This document shows, piece by piece, positions 9,645 to 18,920 of a stretch of 64,000 nt of DNA. The stretch spans positions 62,001 to 126,000 of the forward strand of contig NZ_FRAA01000003.1 of NCBI RefSeq assembly GCF_900142205.1. The letters are read 5' to 3'. Position numbers and translations under genes: made by a program. This DNA comes from Reichenbachiella agariperforans. Lineage in GTDB: Bacteria; Bacteroidota; Bacteroidia; Cytophagales; Cyclobacteriaceae. The notes below the pieces were generated by a model. The model saw nothing but the letters and a program-made list of their open reading frames with translations, was not told the DNA's origin and ran no database searches. The number at the start of each line of letters is the position of its first letter. Position 1 is the stretch's first letter.

Positions 9645-9700
9645 AAGCTCTTTATTGCATCTGAGCAGGATTAAAATATAAAAGACTAAATCAATTCAAA

Positions 9701-11569
9701 ATGGGATTTTCTACATTAGACTATATCGTCTTTGGGATCTACTGTCTGGTCATCATTGGCCTAGGGCTTTGGGTTTCTAAACCAAAAAAAGGGCAGGAAA
9801 AAACTGCCAACGAATACTTCCTAGCAGGTAACTCGCTTACATGGTGGGCTGTCGGTGCTTCGCTGATCGCGGCTAACATTTCCGCCGAGCACTTCATCGC
9901 CATGTCTGGGTCAGGCTATGCGATAGGATTAGCGATTGCGGCTTATGAATGGCTCGCTGCTGTAACACTCATCGTAGTAGCCAAGTATTTCCTCCCGATT
10001 TTCCTCGAGAAGAAAATCTACACCATGCCACAGTTCATCAACCAGCGATTCAACCGATCGGTAAGCTCCTTCTTCGCCATATTTTGGCTGCTCGTCTATG
10101 TATTCGTCAACTTGACCTCTGTCAGTTACCTCGGTGCATTGGCACTAGAAAATATCATCGGCGTACCGCTGATCTACGGAATCGTAGGACTGCTCGTATT
10201 CTCAGGTATTTACTCCATCTACGGCGGTATGTCTTCCGTGGCTTGGACCGATGTGATTCAGGTTGTCTTCCTCGTCATCGGTGGATTATTCACTACATTC
10301 TTGGCGCTCGATGCAGTCGGTGCAGGTAGTGTGATCGATGGTTTTGGTGTGATCTTCGATAAGACCTCTCACCATTTTCATATGGTCATAGCGCGCGGTT
10401 CTTCCATGGTTCCTGATGGATCTGGAGGATTCAAGGACACGTTCAACGATCTACCTGGTGTAGCAGTCATCTTTGGAGCTATGTGGCTCACCAATCTTGG
10501 CTACTGGGGTTTCAACCAGTATATCATCCAAAAAGGACTAGCTGCCAAATCAATCAATGAGGCTAAGAAAGGATTGATATTCGCAGGGTATCTCAAAATC
10601 ATCGTACCGCTATTGGTGGTTATCCCAGGTATTACAGCTTATGTACTCGTCAACCATTTCACGCCCGAAGAGTTGTCAGTCATCATCGGCAAACCCGTAG
10701 AAGCCATCGGTATCATCGGCAAGTCCGATGAAGCTTATCCTTGGTTGCTCAAGAACTTCGTCCCTACTGGGATTAGAGGACTAGCATTTGCTGCACTGGC
10801 CGCAGCGATTGTTTCCTCACTCGCATCTATGATCAATAGTACGTCGACCATCTTCACGATGGATATCTACAAGGAATTCTTCAACAAAGAGGCTTCTAAC
10901 AAGAAACTCGTATTGGTAGGTAGAATGGCTGCTGTAGTGGCACTCGTGATCGCTATCTCAGTCGCACCGATGCTGAGCAATCTAGATCAGGTATTCCAAT
11001 ACATTCAGGAGTACACAGGGTTCATTTACCCAGGTGTTGTAGTGGTATTTGCCATGGGACTGTTCTGGAAGCAAATGACTTCTAAAGCTGCACTATGGAC
11101 GACCATCATCACCATACCTATCGGGATCATCATCAAACTGTCTATGCCTGAGATTCCATTCATCATGAGAATGGGCTATGTATTTATGATTCTATGTACA
11201 GTGGCTTCTGTCATTAGTTTCTTAGACAAAGGGATCAAAGTCAAATCACCCGCTGCTGATAGTGATGTACAAAAATTATCCATCAAAAGCTCCTATATCC
11301 TCATGGCGCTAGGTATCCTATGTCTAATCGCAGGAGCTATCTTTAGCATATCACTGAGCCATTTGGGTGTAGAATCTATCTTGATGATGGGCGTACTCCT
11401 GCTGATGCTAGGAATCATCTTCTACACGAATTTCAAGATCGACATAGAGGACCCTAAGGCGCTAAAAGTAGAGAATGCTAAGACGCTGTTCACCACCAAC
11501 GTTGGATTCAATGTCGGCGCGATAGGGATTATCGTCATAGTAGTATTCCTTTATGGGGTATTCTGGTAA
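9701..11569 (+). CDS. Sodium:solute symporter (SSS/SGLT family), probable sugar uptake
   Basis: 622 residues with 14 or so hydrophobic helices spread over the whole length. It belongs to the SSS family, close to the vSGLT/sodium-glucose branch: N-terminal LDYIVFGIYCLVIIGLGLWVS, the NEYFLAGNSLTWWAVGASLIAANISAEHFI region forming the sodium and substrate site, YTMPQFINQRF, and IYSIYGGMSSVAWTDVIQ. It carries a sugar across the inner membrane coupled to Na+, fitting a marine organism. Galactose mutarotase follows 20 nt downstream, and an esterase and HTCS lie upstream, so the substrate is probably a hexose or related monosaccharide released from an acetylated polysaccharide. Substrate identity is inference. 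Confidence 0.9.
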   Translation: MGFSTLDYIVFGIYCLVIIGLGLWVSKPKKGQEKTANEYFLAGNSLTWWAVGASLIAANISAEHFIAMSGSGYAIGLAIAAYEWLAAVTLIVVAKYFLPIFLEKKIYTMPQFINQRFNRSVSSFFAIFWLLVYVFVNLTSVSYLGALALENIIGVPLIYGIVGLLVFSGIYSIYGGMSSVAWTDVIQVVFLVIGGLFTTFLALDAVGAGSVIDGFGVIFDKTSHHFHMVIARGSSMVPDGSGGFKDTFNDLPGVAVIFGAMWLTNLGYWGFNQYIIQKGLAAKSINEAKKGLIFAGYLKIIVPLLVVIPGITAYVLVNHFTPEELSVIIGKPVEAIGIIGKSDEAYPWLLKNFVPTGIRGLAFAALAAAIVSSLASMINSTSTIFTMDIYKEFFNKEASNKKLVLVGRMAAVVALVIAISVAPMLSNLDQVFQYIQEYTGFIYPGVVVVFAMGLFWKQMTSKAALWTTIITIPIGIIIKLSMPEIPFIMRMGYVFMILCTVASVISFLDKGIKVKSPAADSDVQKLSIKSSYILMALGILCLIAGAIFSISLSHLGVESILMMGVLLLMLGIIFYTNFKIDIEDPKALKVENAKTLFTTNVGFNVGAIGIIVIVVFLYGVFW

Positions 11570-11589
11570 ACCACAAACAAAACATTAAA

Positions 11590-12735
11590 ATGAAAATAAA
11601 TATAATCATATTGGTCGCATCCCTATCTATATGGGGATGCACCGCTAGCCAACCCCAAGAGGAAGCGACCAACAGCGTTTCTATCAACGAGTCCAAATTT
11701 GGAACACTTCCAGACGGACAGGAAACAACGTTATACACACTCAAAAATAGACAAGGCACAGCTGTCTCCATCACCGACTTTGGTGGAGTCATCACTTCAC
11801 TCATTGTTGCAGATAAAGAAGGTGACATGGCAGATATTGTCTTGGGATTCAATGAAGTAGAGCATTATATCGCTGAGGCTCCATATTTCGGAGCAGTGAT
11901 TGGCCGGTACGGCAATCGTATCGCTAATGGTCAATTCACGCTTGGTACAGACAGCTATCAACTTGCCACAAATGATGGGAACAACCATCTACACGGAGGT
12001 ATTAAAGGGTTTGATAAGGTACTCTGGGAAGCGAAAAGTTTTGAAAATGAAAATGCGGTAGGTATAGTACTGACTAGAACTAGCCCAGATATGGAAGAAG
12101 GCTACCCTGGTAATCTAACCACTGAAGTCACCTATACGCTCAACAATGAAAATCAGATCGTGATGGAGTATAAAGCGACAACAGACAAGACAACCGTTGT
12201 GAACCTGACCAATCATTCATACTTTAACTTGTCTGGAGAGGCTAGCAATACGATCCTAGATCATGTACTAGAGCTACCTGCTGATTCATTTCTACCAGTA
12301 GATAGCACCCTGATCCCGACGGGAGAGTTAAGACCTGTAGCTGCTACTCCGTTTGATTTTCAAACCCCTGCGGTGATCGGTGACCGCATAGATCACGAAA
12401 ACCAACAGCTATTATATGGGCAGGGTTATGATCACTGTTGGGTATACAAAGACACGACAGATCAGATGAAGTATGGTGGTAGCCTCTACCACCCACAGTC
12501 TGGTAGATTGATGAAAATCTACACCATGGAGCCTGCCATACAATTCTACAGCGGCAACTTCCTCGATGGCTCACTAACAGGAAAATCAGCCGTAGCGTAT
12601 CAGTACAGAACAGGTCTTTGTTTGGAGACCCAGCACTACCCTGATTCTCCTAACCAAGTAGCCTTCCCGACTACAGTTTTGGAACCAGGTCAGACCTACC
12701 AGACCAAAACGATCTATGAGTTTGGTGTGAAGTAA
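11590..12735 (+). CDS. galM: Aldose 1-epimerase (galactose mutarotase), lipoprotein
   Basis: 381 residues. Residues 1-17 are a lipoprotein signal (MKINIIILVASLSIWGC, lipobox IWGC). The rest is a full-length GalM: substrate-binding GRYGNRIANGQF and NNHLHGGIKGFDKVLW (catalytic-site His region), TNHSYFNLSGE (second His), QGYDHCWVY, and the C-terminal LETQHYPDSPNQ with the conserved Glu general base. It interconverts alpha and beta anomers of aldoses, here probably in the periplasm before uptake. It lies 20 nt after the symporter and is almost certainly co-transcribed with it. Aldose epimerase lipoproteins paired with SSS symporters are common in marine Bacteroidota. Confidence 0.92.
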   Translation: MKINIIILVASLSIWGCTASQPQEEATNSVSINESKFGTLPDGQETTLYTLKNRQGTAVSITDFGGVITSLIVADKEGDMADIVLGFNEVEHYIAEAPYFGAVIGRYGNRIANGQFTLGTDSYQLATNDGNNHLHGGIKGFDKVLWEAKSFENENAVGIVLTRTSPDMEEGYPGNLTTEVTYTLNNENQIVMEYKATTDKTTVVNLTNHSYFNLSGEASNTILDHVLELPADSFLPVDSTLIPTGELRPVAATPFDFQTPAVIGDRIDHENQQLLYGQGYDHCWVYKDTTDQMKYGGSLYHPQSGRLMKIYTMEPAIQFYSGNFLDGSLTGKSAVAYQYRTGLCLETQHYPDSPNQVAFPTTVLEPGQTYQTKTIYEFGVK

Positions 12736-12766
12736 AAGACTTTAAGTTAATTCCAAGTTGTCCATT

Positions 12767-12810
12767 TTCCTAAACCACTATGGGCTGAAAGCACCATAGT
12801 GGTTTAGGAA
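12767..12810 (+). terminator. Long perfect inverted repeat after galM (hairpin without T tract)
   Basis: TTCCTAAACCACTATGG (12767-12783) and its exact complement (12794-12810) form a 17-bp perfect stem extended by GC/GC around a TGAAA loop. No T tract follows on either strand, so it may be a Rho-type or processing hairpin rather than a classic terminator. The rest of the gap to 13047 holds no gene I can support. Confidence 0.55.
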
Positions 12811-13047
12811 AGAATGAAATTCTCTACATTCCGAATCAAAACCTTAGATCGCTCGACACTAGATTCTAGACAAAAAAGTATCGAATTTTTATCTAAATAC
12901 TAGTATCCTATTGGGGTTGGTAGAAGCTAAAGCGAGATGCACTAAAGCCCATAGTTTTAACTCCAGCACTGACCAATAAAATCGCACATCTAAGCGCCAT
13001 TAGAAAAAGGTGTCTAAATTTACTTTTAAATCACGAGCACAGCCCAA

Positions 13048-14511
13048 ATGGATATCACCATCGAAAACATCCTACTGACAGGTTCTTTACTGCTACTAGC
13101 CAGTGTTTTAGCTGGAAAGACTTCTTACAAGTACGGGATTCCAACTTTGATACTATTTTTGGTCGTAGGGATGCTCGCTGGGACAGATGGTTTGGGTATC
13201 GAATTTGATGATCCACAGATCGCACAGTTTATAGGAATCGTCTCGTTGAACTTCATTCTCTTCTCAGGGGGATTGGAAACCAACTGGCAGTCGATCAAGC
13301 CCATCCTCTGGCAGGGCATCAGCTTATCCACTGTCGGTGTGCTGTTCACTGCCACGCTCATGGGCTCCTTCATCTGGCTCATCACTGACTTGACAATCTA
13401 CGAAGGGCTTTTGCTAGGTGCTATCGTATCGTCGACAGATGCGGCAGCTGTATTTTCCATCCTGAGATCCAAAAATCTTGCGCTCAAAAACAACTTGCGA
13501 CCTACCCTCGAACTAGAGAGCGGTAGTAATGATCCGATGGCCTATGTACTCACCATTGCTTTTTTAGGTTTAGTGATCAACCAAGACCTAGGCATACTGT
13601 CCATCATTCCACTGTTTCTACAACAAATGATCCTCGGGGGGCTTTGTGGTTTTTTGTTCGGCAAAGTCAACAAATTCATCATCAACAAAATCGAACTGGG
13701 GTTCGAAGGGCTATACCCTGTACTAGTCATCGCGCTCATGTTCATCACCTTCTCTGCCACTGATGCGATCGGTGGCAATGGTTTTTTAGCGGTCTATCTC
13801 GCAGCAGTCTACCTCGGTAACCAAAACATCATCCACAAAAAAACGATTCTCAAACTATTCGACGGGCTGGCATGGCTCATGCAGATCATTCTATTCTTGA
13901 CACTGGGACTACTGGTATACCCTAGTCACGTGCTACCCTTTGTCGGCGTGGGGATACTCATCTCGCTTTTTTTGATATTGATTGCGCGCCCTATTAGTGT
14001 ATTCCTGAGTTTAATTCCTTTCAAAATGAAGCCCCGGAGAAGGTTTTACATCTCTTGGGTAGGATTAAGGGGAGCGGTTCCCATTGTATTTGCGACTTAT
14101 CCATTGCTCGCTGGGATCGACAAAGCAGACATGATATTCAATACGGTCTTTTTCATCTCATTGACTTCTGTCATCATCCAAGGAACCTCTCTGCCTATAG
14201 TCGCTAAATGGCTCAGTGTAGCACTTCCACAAAAAGAAAAGAGTAAATCTCCAGTAGACCTGCTCCTATCAGAGGATGCCAAAACAGCCATGGCAGAAAT
14301 AGAAATCCCACATAATGGCTATGTAGTGGGTAAAAAAATAGTTGACATTCAATTTCCGAAATCTACGATTATCGCTATGATCAGTCGTAACAACCAATTC
14401 ATCACACCTAGTGGCACGACGCTCCTAGAGGCTAAAGATATTTTGATGATTTTGTCAGATAGTCATGAGGGACTAGATCAGGTATATGAAATCCTTCACA
14501 TAAAGAAATGA
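13048..14511 (+). CDS. nhaP2: Potassium/proton antiporter, CPA1 NhaP2 type with TrkA-C domain
   Basis: 487 residues. About 12 transmembrane helices cover residues 5-385 (cation/proton antiporter fold), with the ion-binding motif LESGSNDPMAYVL (Asn-Asp pair) and the charged GLRGAVPIVFA helix typical of NhaP2/CvrA. Residues about 410-487 form a cytosolic TrkA-C domain (GYVVGKKIVDIQFP... ILMILSDSHEGLD) that in relatives binds regulatory ligands. It expels K+ (possibly Na+) in exchange for protons, for ionic and pH homeostasis. It is monocistronic, convergent with the AsmA-like gene. Ion specificity is family knowledge, not visible. Confidence 0.88.
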   Translation: MDITIENILLTGSLLLLASVLAGKTSYKYGIPTLILFLVVGMLAGTDGLGIEFDDPQIAQFIGIVSLNFILFSGGLETNWQSIKPILWQGISLSTVGVLFTATLMGSFIWLITDLTIYEGLLLGAIVSSTDAAAVFSILRSKNLALKNNLRPTLELESGSNDPMAYVLTIAFLGLVINQDLGILSIIPLFLQQMILGGLCGFLFGKVNKFIINKIELGFEGLYPVLVIALMFITFSATDAIGGNGFLAVYLAAVYLGNQNIIHKKTILKLFDGLAWLMQIILFLTLGLLVYPSHVLPFVGVGILISLFLILIARPISVFLSLIPFKMKPRRRFYISWVGLRGAVPIVFATYPLLAGIDKADMIFNTVFFISLTSVIIQGTSLPIVAKWLSVALPQKEKSKSPVDLLLSEDAKTAMAEIEIPHNGYVVGKKIVDIQFPKSTIIAMISRNNQFITPSGTTLLEAKDILMILSDSHEGLDQVYEILHIKK

Positions 14512-14535
14512 GTACTGTTCAAGGAAAGAGACTAC

Positions 14536-16047
14536 TTAACTCAACTCCTTATCAACACCTACAGATGTTTTGATTCCAGAGAGTACTGACCGCCACCAGT
14601 AGCCAAATACTGCCTTTTTCTTATCTCTAGCGAAAGAAATCGACCCTACACGATAGTTATTCTTGTCTGGCAGATTGCTATCCTTCACGATGAAGGTATT
14701 GGCGATTAGAGTCGTTATCCCTTGTTTTGCATTCTGTTCTCCTGTGTCTGGGTCGATAATTTGAAATGATAAATCATCATAGTGCATATTCATCTTACCC
14801 GTAGAACGGTCATTATCATAGTCAAAATTAAAATCCATGTGCTTAAGCATTCCCTTCTCCACATCAAGACCAGCTGCAGCGATAGTCATCTGATTGGCAC
14901 GGGTAAGGCTCATAGGCGACAAGGTACCCGAAACATGGCTGGATTTTGGTGATGGGTTAAGTTCAAAATGCGCTTTGAGTTTCCCCTCCCCCAACACAGT
15001 AGCCTGTGCATCTAGGATCATCGTGTCATCATTAGCCGAAGACACATTGTAGAATGTGGCATAGAGCCTTGCAAACGAAACAGAACCTGGTAGACTCGCT
15101 CCGGGAAAACTCTCCTGATGCTGAATATAAGCATTGACCAACTGCAGCGTATCTACGCCGAACTTGACTGGAACAGATTTAATCATATCTGCTAACAAAG
15201 GAATATTAGCTCGGTCAGGAAAAGGCTGGCGCTTGTCTTTGTAGGATTTCAAATTAAAAGTATCCACAACCATTCGCTGACACTTGATGCCTTTGGCATC
15301 ATCGTGCAAGGCCTGTAGACTAAATCCATTCATCGTAAAAGAGGGGATTACTAAATGAAATTGCCCTTTTTGATAAGGAAACTTCTTGGAAAACTCTCTA
15401 CGAGTAAGATTTGACTCCCAGGCGATAGTATTACCACTAAATACGCCTTGATCTAGGTTCATCGCAATAGAATCAGCTCGAATAGTCGAGAAATCTTTCG
15501 CCAAATCGAAGACCGCCTTACGAATCACAACGGACCCTTGACTAGCACCTACCTTAGAATCATACTGCAACGAATCTACATGAAAGCCAAATGTCAATCG
15601 ACTAGAGTCTTGATCTATAAAATCCAACATACCATACCCTATATCCAATCGCCCTACACCGAACGTCACCTTACGCTTGCTCGCGGACATGGTATCAATC
15701 GGGAGAGTATCTGCCAGCACATCTATATCTATAAACAAAGAATCAACGGCAATAGATTGAGCATGAAATCCACCCGAGACGAGTAGACTTACCAAACCTA
15801 TTTTAGAAATGCGAAGGTTAGTACAGGTGACCTGACCCAACATAGGGTTGGTAAGCTTCACTTTGTCGATAGACACAGACCGAGACCACAGGTCAAAGTC
15901 AGCTCCAGTTGACTCAGCCACTACATTCTGCTTGCTCAACTGCCGGTCGATGAAATACCCTATATTATTCTCTGCGAGTATGAACAAGCCAGGAATAACA
16001 ACGAAAAAATAAATGGAAAATACAATGCGAGAGCGTTTCTTATTCAT
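14536..16047 (-). CDS. AsmA/DUF748-like membrane-anchored periplasmic protein
   Basis: 503 residues. A single N-terminal transmembrane helix (about residues 7-24, IVFSIYFFVVIPGLFILAE) is followed by a long periplasmic region of beta-rich repeats of the AsmA type (DFDLWSRSVSIDKVKLTNP, LRISKIGLVSLLVSGGFHAQSIAVDSLFIDID). AsmA-like proteins form hydrophobic grooves linked to lipid transport or outer-membrane assembly; at this length it is one of the shorter members. It lies 36 nt downstream of the PorT-type barrel gene on the same strand. I recognise the fold type only; a specific function cannot be given. Confidence 0.6.
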   Translation of the reverse strand: MNKKRSRIVFSIYFFVVIPGLFILAENNIGYFIDRQLSKQNVVAESTGADFDLWSRSVSIDKVKLTNPMLGQVTCTNLRISKIGLVSLLVSGGFHAQSIAVDSLFIDIDVLADTLPIDTMSASKRKVTFGVGRLDIGYGMLDFIDQDSSRLTFGFHVDSLQYDSKVGASQGSVVIRKAVFDLAKDFSTIRADSIAMNLDQGVFSGNTIAWESNLTRREFSKKFPYQKGQFHLVIPSFTMNGFSLQALHDDAKGIKCQRMVVDTFNLKSYKDKRQPFPDRANIPLLADMIKSVPVKFGVDTLQLVNAYIQHQESFPGASLPGSVSFARLYATFYNVSSANDDTMILDAQATVLGEGKLKAHFELNPSPKSSHVSGTLSPMSLTRANQMTIAAAGLDVEKGMLKHMDFNFDYDNDRSTGKMNMHYDDLSFQIIDPDTGEQNAKQGITTLIANTFIVKDSNLPDKNNYRVGSISFARDKKKAVFGYWWRSVLSGIKTSVGVDKELS

Positions 16048-16083
16048 AGGAGTATATCAAGTTGGTGTGATCAATTTCGGTAA

Positions 16084-16704
16084 TTATTTCGACAATCTAT
16101 ACCTCAAGTATATTTGTCCTACCGAATTTTTAGCATCACCTAACAAAAACTCTGCCGCATCACGCTTGGCAACACGTGCGCGTCCCCAATTGTAACGCGC
16201 TCCTACACCAAAATCATCGAAATTGAACGCTAAACCACCAGAAATCCCATAATCAAAAGTTTGTAAATCTTTTCGATTAAGTTCGTCTTCATCCTCACCT
16301 AGGTCACCCTCCGTCTTTATATTAGCTCCTAACATATAACTCATGTATGGCCCTAGATGTAGTTCCAGAACTTCTCCCAAACGTACGCCGGCTAATAAAG
16401 GCATGTCTATGTAATAGAGATTAAAATCGGTTTTACCCTCTGCGCCAAGTACATCATATATGACTGAATTCCCCTTAGTACTAAAAGTCAGCTCTGGCAT
16501 CAAAAACACCGGCCCTCTTAGTTTGACTTGAGAATAAATTCCAGCGTGAAATCCCAGTCTAACATTTTCATCATTGACATCACCTTCCATCAGATTACTA
16601 AAATTCAAACCTGCCTTGATTCCTGTCTGTGGCTGTGCCTGAGTATACAATGTGGTGAAAAGTGTGAGAAATGTTAGCGTAGTAAGTAGTTTATTCAGTT
16701 TCAT
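16084..16704 (-). CDS. PorT-family outer-membrane beta-barrel protein
   Basis: 206 residues from the ATG at 16704, which begins the signal peptide MKLNKLLTTLTFLTLFTTLYTQAQ; an in-frame start 54 nt upstream would put charged residues before it. The mature part is an 8- to 10-stranded barrel of the outer-membrane beta-barrel (PorT/OMP_b-brl_2) family: TGIKAGLNFSNL, LGFHAGIYSQVKL, FLMPELTFSTKG, LLAGVRLGEVLELHLGPYMSYMLG, YGISGGLAFNFDDFGVGARYNWG and the terminal IYLRYRLSK. Members are abundant in Bacteroidota and rarely have known roles. Probably transcribed with the AsmA-like gene downstream. Confidence 0.8.
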   Translation of the reverse strand: MKLNKLLTTLTFLTLFTTLYTQAQPQTGIKAGLNFSNLMEGDVNDENVRLGFHAGIYSQVKLRGPVFLMPELTFSTKGNSVIYDVLGAEGKTDFNLYYIDMPLLAGVRLGEVLELHLGPYMSYMLGANIKTEGDLGEDEDELNRKDLQTFDYGISGGLAFNFDDFGVGARYNWGRARVAKRDAAEFLLGDAKNSVGQIYLRYRLSK

Positions 16705-16743
16705 GCTTGGTGTTTGATTAAAATCTAGGTAAATGATACATAC

Positions 16744-16779
16744 GATAAAGACAGCCATTGTTGAATGACTGTCTTTATC
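16744..16779 (-). terminator. Hairpin between DUF1328 gene and PorT gene
   Basis: GATAAAGACAG (16744-16754) pairs perfectly with CTGTCTTTATC (16769-16779), extended inward by CATT/AATG. It begins 10 nt after the DUF1328 stop on the minus strand; the T run is inside the stem only. Confidence 0.5.
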
Positions 16780-16788
16780 TATATCTAT

Positions 16789-16953
16789 CTAACGTCCTCG
16801 AAGTATCCCTGCCAATAATGAAATCGCGAGAAATACTAGGGCTATAAAAAATACTATTTTAGCAGCACCTGCTGCTGCTACTGCTATCCCACCGAAACCA
16901 AATACTGCTGCGATGATAGCTACGATAAAAAATACAATTGCTAGTCTAAACAT
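16789..16953 (-). CDS. DUF1328 (YtjA-like) small membrane protein
   Basis: 54 residues beginning MFRLAIVFFIVAIIAAVFGF, then GGIAVAAAGAAKIVFF, ending in LLAGILRGR and TAG. It has two hydrophobic helices joined by the glycine/alanine-rich GFGGIA-AAAGAAKI segment that defines DUF1328 (E. coli YtjA). The length of 54 is the family's usual size. It is an inner-membrane protein of unknown function, often stress-induced in other bacteria. It has its own hairpin downstream and 257 nt of upstream sequence without another gene, so it is likely a separate small transcription unit. Confidence 0.85.
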   Translation of the reverse strand: MFRLAIVFFIVAIIAAVFGFGGIAVAAAGAAKIVFFIALVFLAISLLAGILRGR

Positions 16954-17152
16954 GGTTTTGTTTTTTTAGTTATACCATATCTATTGAAAAGAACATACCA
17001 ATCCTACCAATCGCTCTCAAATAGATCAAAAAGGCATTTTAGGGCTACTTAGTTGTTGAATCCGTATGTCCAACTACCCAATGTGTAGAACAATTCCCAC
17101 AGACATTAGATGGTTTGAGACTTGTCAAATACCCTGACCTATTCTATAAAAC

Positions 17153-17185
17153 AAAAAAAGCACCATGCTAACGCATGGTGCTTTT
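17153..17185 (-). terminator. Intrinsic terminator of the pnt operon
   Basis: Perfect 13-bp stem (17173-17185 with 17156-17168, AAAGCACCATGC core) with a 4-nt loop, followed on the minus strand by a run of seven T (17159-17153). It begins 26 nt after the pntB stop. Confidence 0.88.
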
Positions 17186-17210
17186 AATAAATTCATTCTC
17201 GTTTGGATGA

Positions 17211-18587
17211 TTAATCCATAGATTTTACTTCGTTATTCAATGTCTCAATTGTAGCTTTTGCATCTCCAAAGAGCATTTTAGTTCTCTCATGAAAGAACAA
17301 TGGGTTTTCAATCCCCGAATATCCCTTGTTCATACTTCTTTTTAGCACGACTACATTTTTACTCTTTAGGATTTCCAAAACAGGCATACCGTAGATCGGA
17401 CTACTTGGATCATCGAGAGCTGATGGGTTGACCACATCATTAGCCCCTACCACCAAACATACATCTGTATCTCCGAACATATTGTTAGCATCATCCATAT
17501 CGATAAGTTTGTTGTATGGCACATCCGCCTCGGCTAGTAGTACATTCATATGACCTGGCATACGACCCGCCACAGGATGGATCGCGTAATTAACATTCAC
17601 GCCTCGTTCGGTAAGACTCTTATCGAGTTCTTTACAAGCTTTCTGTGCTTGTGCTACGGCCATCCCGTACCCAGGAATGATCATCACATTGGTAGCATAG
17701 CGCATCATGATGGCAGTATCATTGGCAGTAGCTTCTTTAACATCCCCTTCTGGGCCAGCTCCAGCGGTAGCAGCTGAGCTACCAAACCCTCCGATGATCA
17801 CATTGATTAACGAACGATTCATGGCATTACACATCAGTACAGTAAGGATCGTACCTGATGACCCGACGAGTATCCCACCTAAAAGCATCACCATATTGCT
17901 GTAGACGATACCCGCCAAAGCTGCTGCAATACCGGTGAAGGCATTGAGCAAGGAAATCACCACAGGCATATCTGCTCCTCCGATAGGCAACACAAAAGTA
18001 AATCCATAGATCAACGACACCACTAAAATAGCCATAGGTAGATATTCAATCTGACCCATCGCTACTACTTCATAGATGATTAGTCCTAGACATAGTGCCA
18101 ACCAGATGAGGTTAAAATATGACGAAATCCCACTTTTCCAGTCCTTAACCTTTCCACTCAATTTGCCATAAGCAATCAACGAACCTGTAAAAGCCACGCC
18201 ACCTATGAACAAAGCCATATAAGTAGTCGCACGTGCACCTATACTACTGGTTTCACCGAACTTGTACACTTCTATGATAGAGATTGCTACGGCACAGGCT
18301 CCACCAAATCCGTTGAATAACGAAACCAACTCTGGTATAGCTGTCATGGCGACTTTCTTAGAGAAGACCAAGCCTACAACTGTACCAATCGCTAACGCAA
18401 CGATGATCCATGCATAGTTGCCTTGATCTCCAGCTATCGGATCAAACATCGCTACAATAGTCGCCAATCCCATACCTGCTGCTGCAATCAGGTTACCTTT
18501 AGCAGCTGATGCTGGACTGCTCATTCTTCTCAACCCGATGATCAATAGAACCGTCGAGAGGATGTATAATAAATTGATATACTGCAT
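17211..18587 (-). CDS. pntB: NAD(P) transhydrogenase subunit beta
   Basis: 458 residues. The N-terminal two-thirds (to about residue 270) are membrane helices of the proton channel; the C-terminal third is the NADP(H)-binding domain III with the GYGMAVAQAQKAC fingerprint, HPVAGRMPGHMNVLLAEA and VGANDVVNP. Together with the two alpha subunits it couples hydride transfer between NADH and NADP+ to proton movement across the inner membrane, supplying NADPH. The start ATG shares one base with the stop of pntAB (TAATG), indicating translational coupling. Length is normal for the family. Confidence 0.96.
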   Translation of the reverse strand: MQYINLLYILSTVLLIIGLRRMSSPASAAKGNLIAAAGMGLATIVAMFDPIAGDQGNYAWIIVALAIGTVVGLVFSKKVAMTAIPELVSLFNGFGGACAVAISIIEVYKFGETSSIGARATTYMALFIGGVAFTGSLIAYGKLSGKVKDWKSGISSYFNLIWLALCLGLIIYEVVAMGQIEYLPMAILVVSLIYGFTFVLPIGGADMPVVISLLNAFTGIAAALAGIVYSNMVMLLGGILVGSSGTILTVLMCNAMNRSLINVIIGGFGSSAATAGAGPEGDVKEATANDTAIMMRYATNVMIIPGYGMAVAQAQKACKELDKSLTERGVNVNYAIHPVAGRMPGHMNVLLAEADVPYNKLIDMDDANNMFGDTDVCLVVGANDVVNPSALDDPSSPIYGMPVLEILKSKNVVVLKRSMNKGYSGIENPLFFHERTKMLFGDAKATIETLNNEVKSMD

Positions 18588-18895
18588 TATGATTTTTTCT
18601 TAAACATGTCCAACATACGGTTGGTCACTGCGTGCCCCCCTACTACATTAATGGTCGCAAGCACAATACCTACACTACCGATCACCAGCGAAACATAATC
18701 GTCGTTGGCTGATTGCCTGACCAGAATGATCGCACCGATGATGACGATACCAGAGATGGCATTGGAGCCAGACATGAGTGGTGTATGGAGTACAGTTGGA
18801 ACCTTGGAGATGACCTCAAAACCGAGGTATATCGTAATGATCCATAAATTAATGGTCAATACATTATCACTTAGATAATCTAAAATTTCTAGCAT
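18587..18895 (-). CDS. pntAB: NAD(P) transhydrogenase subunit alpha part 2 (membrane)
   Basis: 102 residues with about three membrane helices. It carries the conserved segment LGFEVISKVPTVLHTPLMSGSNAISGIVIIGAI, which is the hallmark of domain II of the transhydrogenase alpha subunit. In this lineage alpha is split in two, as in Rhodospirillum rubrum (pntAA/pntAB), rather than fused as in E. coli PntA. It ends in a one-base overlap with pntB and starts 25 nt after pntAA. Confidence 0.95.
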   Translation of the reverse strand: MLEILDYLSDNVLTINLWIITIYLGFEVISKVPTVLHTPLMSGSNAISGIVIIGAIILVRQSANDDYVSLVIGSVGIVLATINVVGGHAVTNRMLDMFKKKS

Positions 18896-18920
18896 AATAA
18901 TTAGGTGTTACGTGATAAAC

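Noticed and set aside
12823-12833. TCTACATTCCG shared with the 43-kb tandem array, suggesting a dispersed copy
   Set aside because: An 11-base match between two places in 64 kb is expected by chance many times; the flanks do not align.
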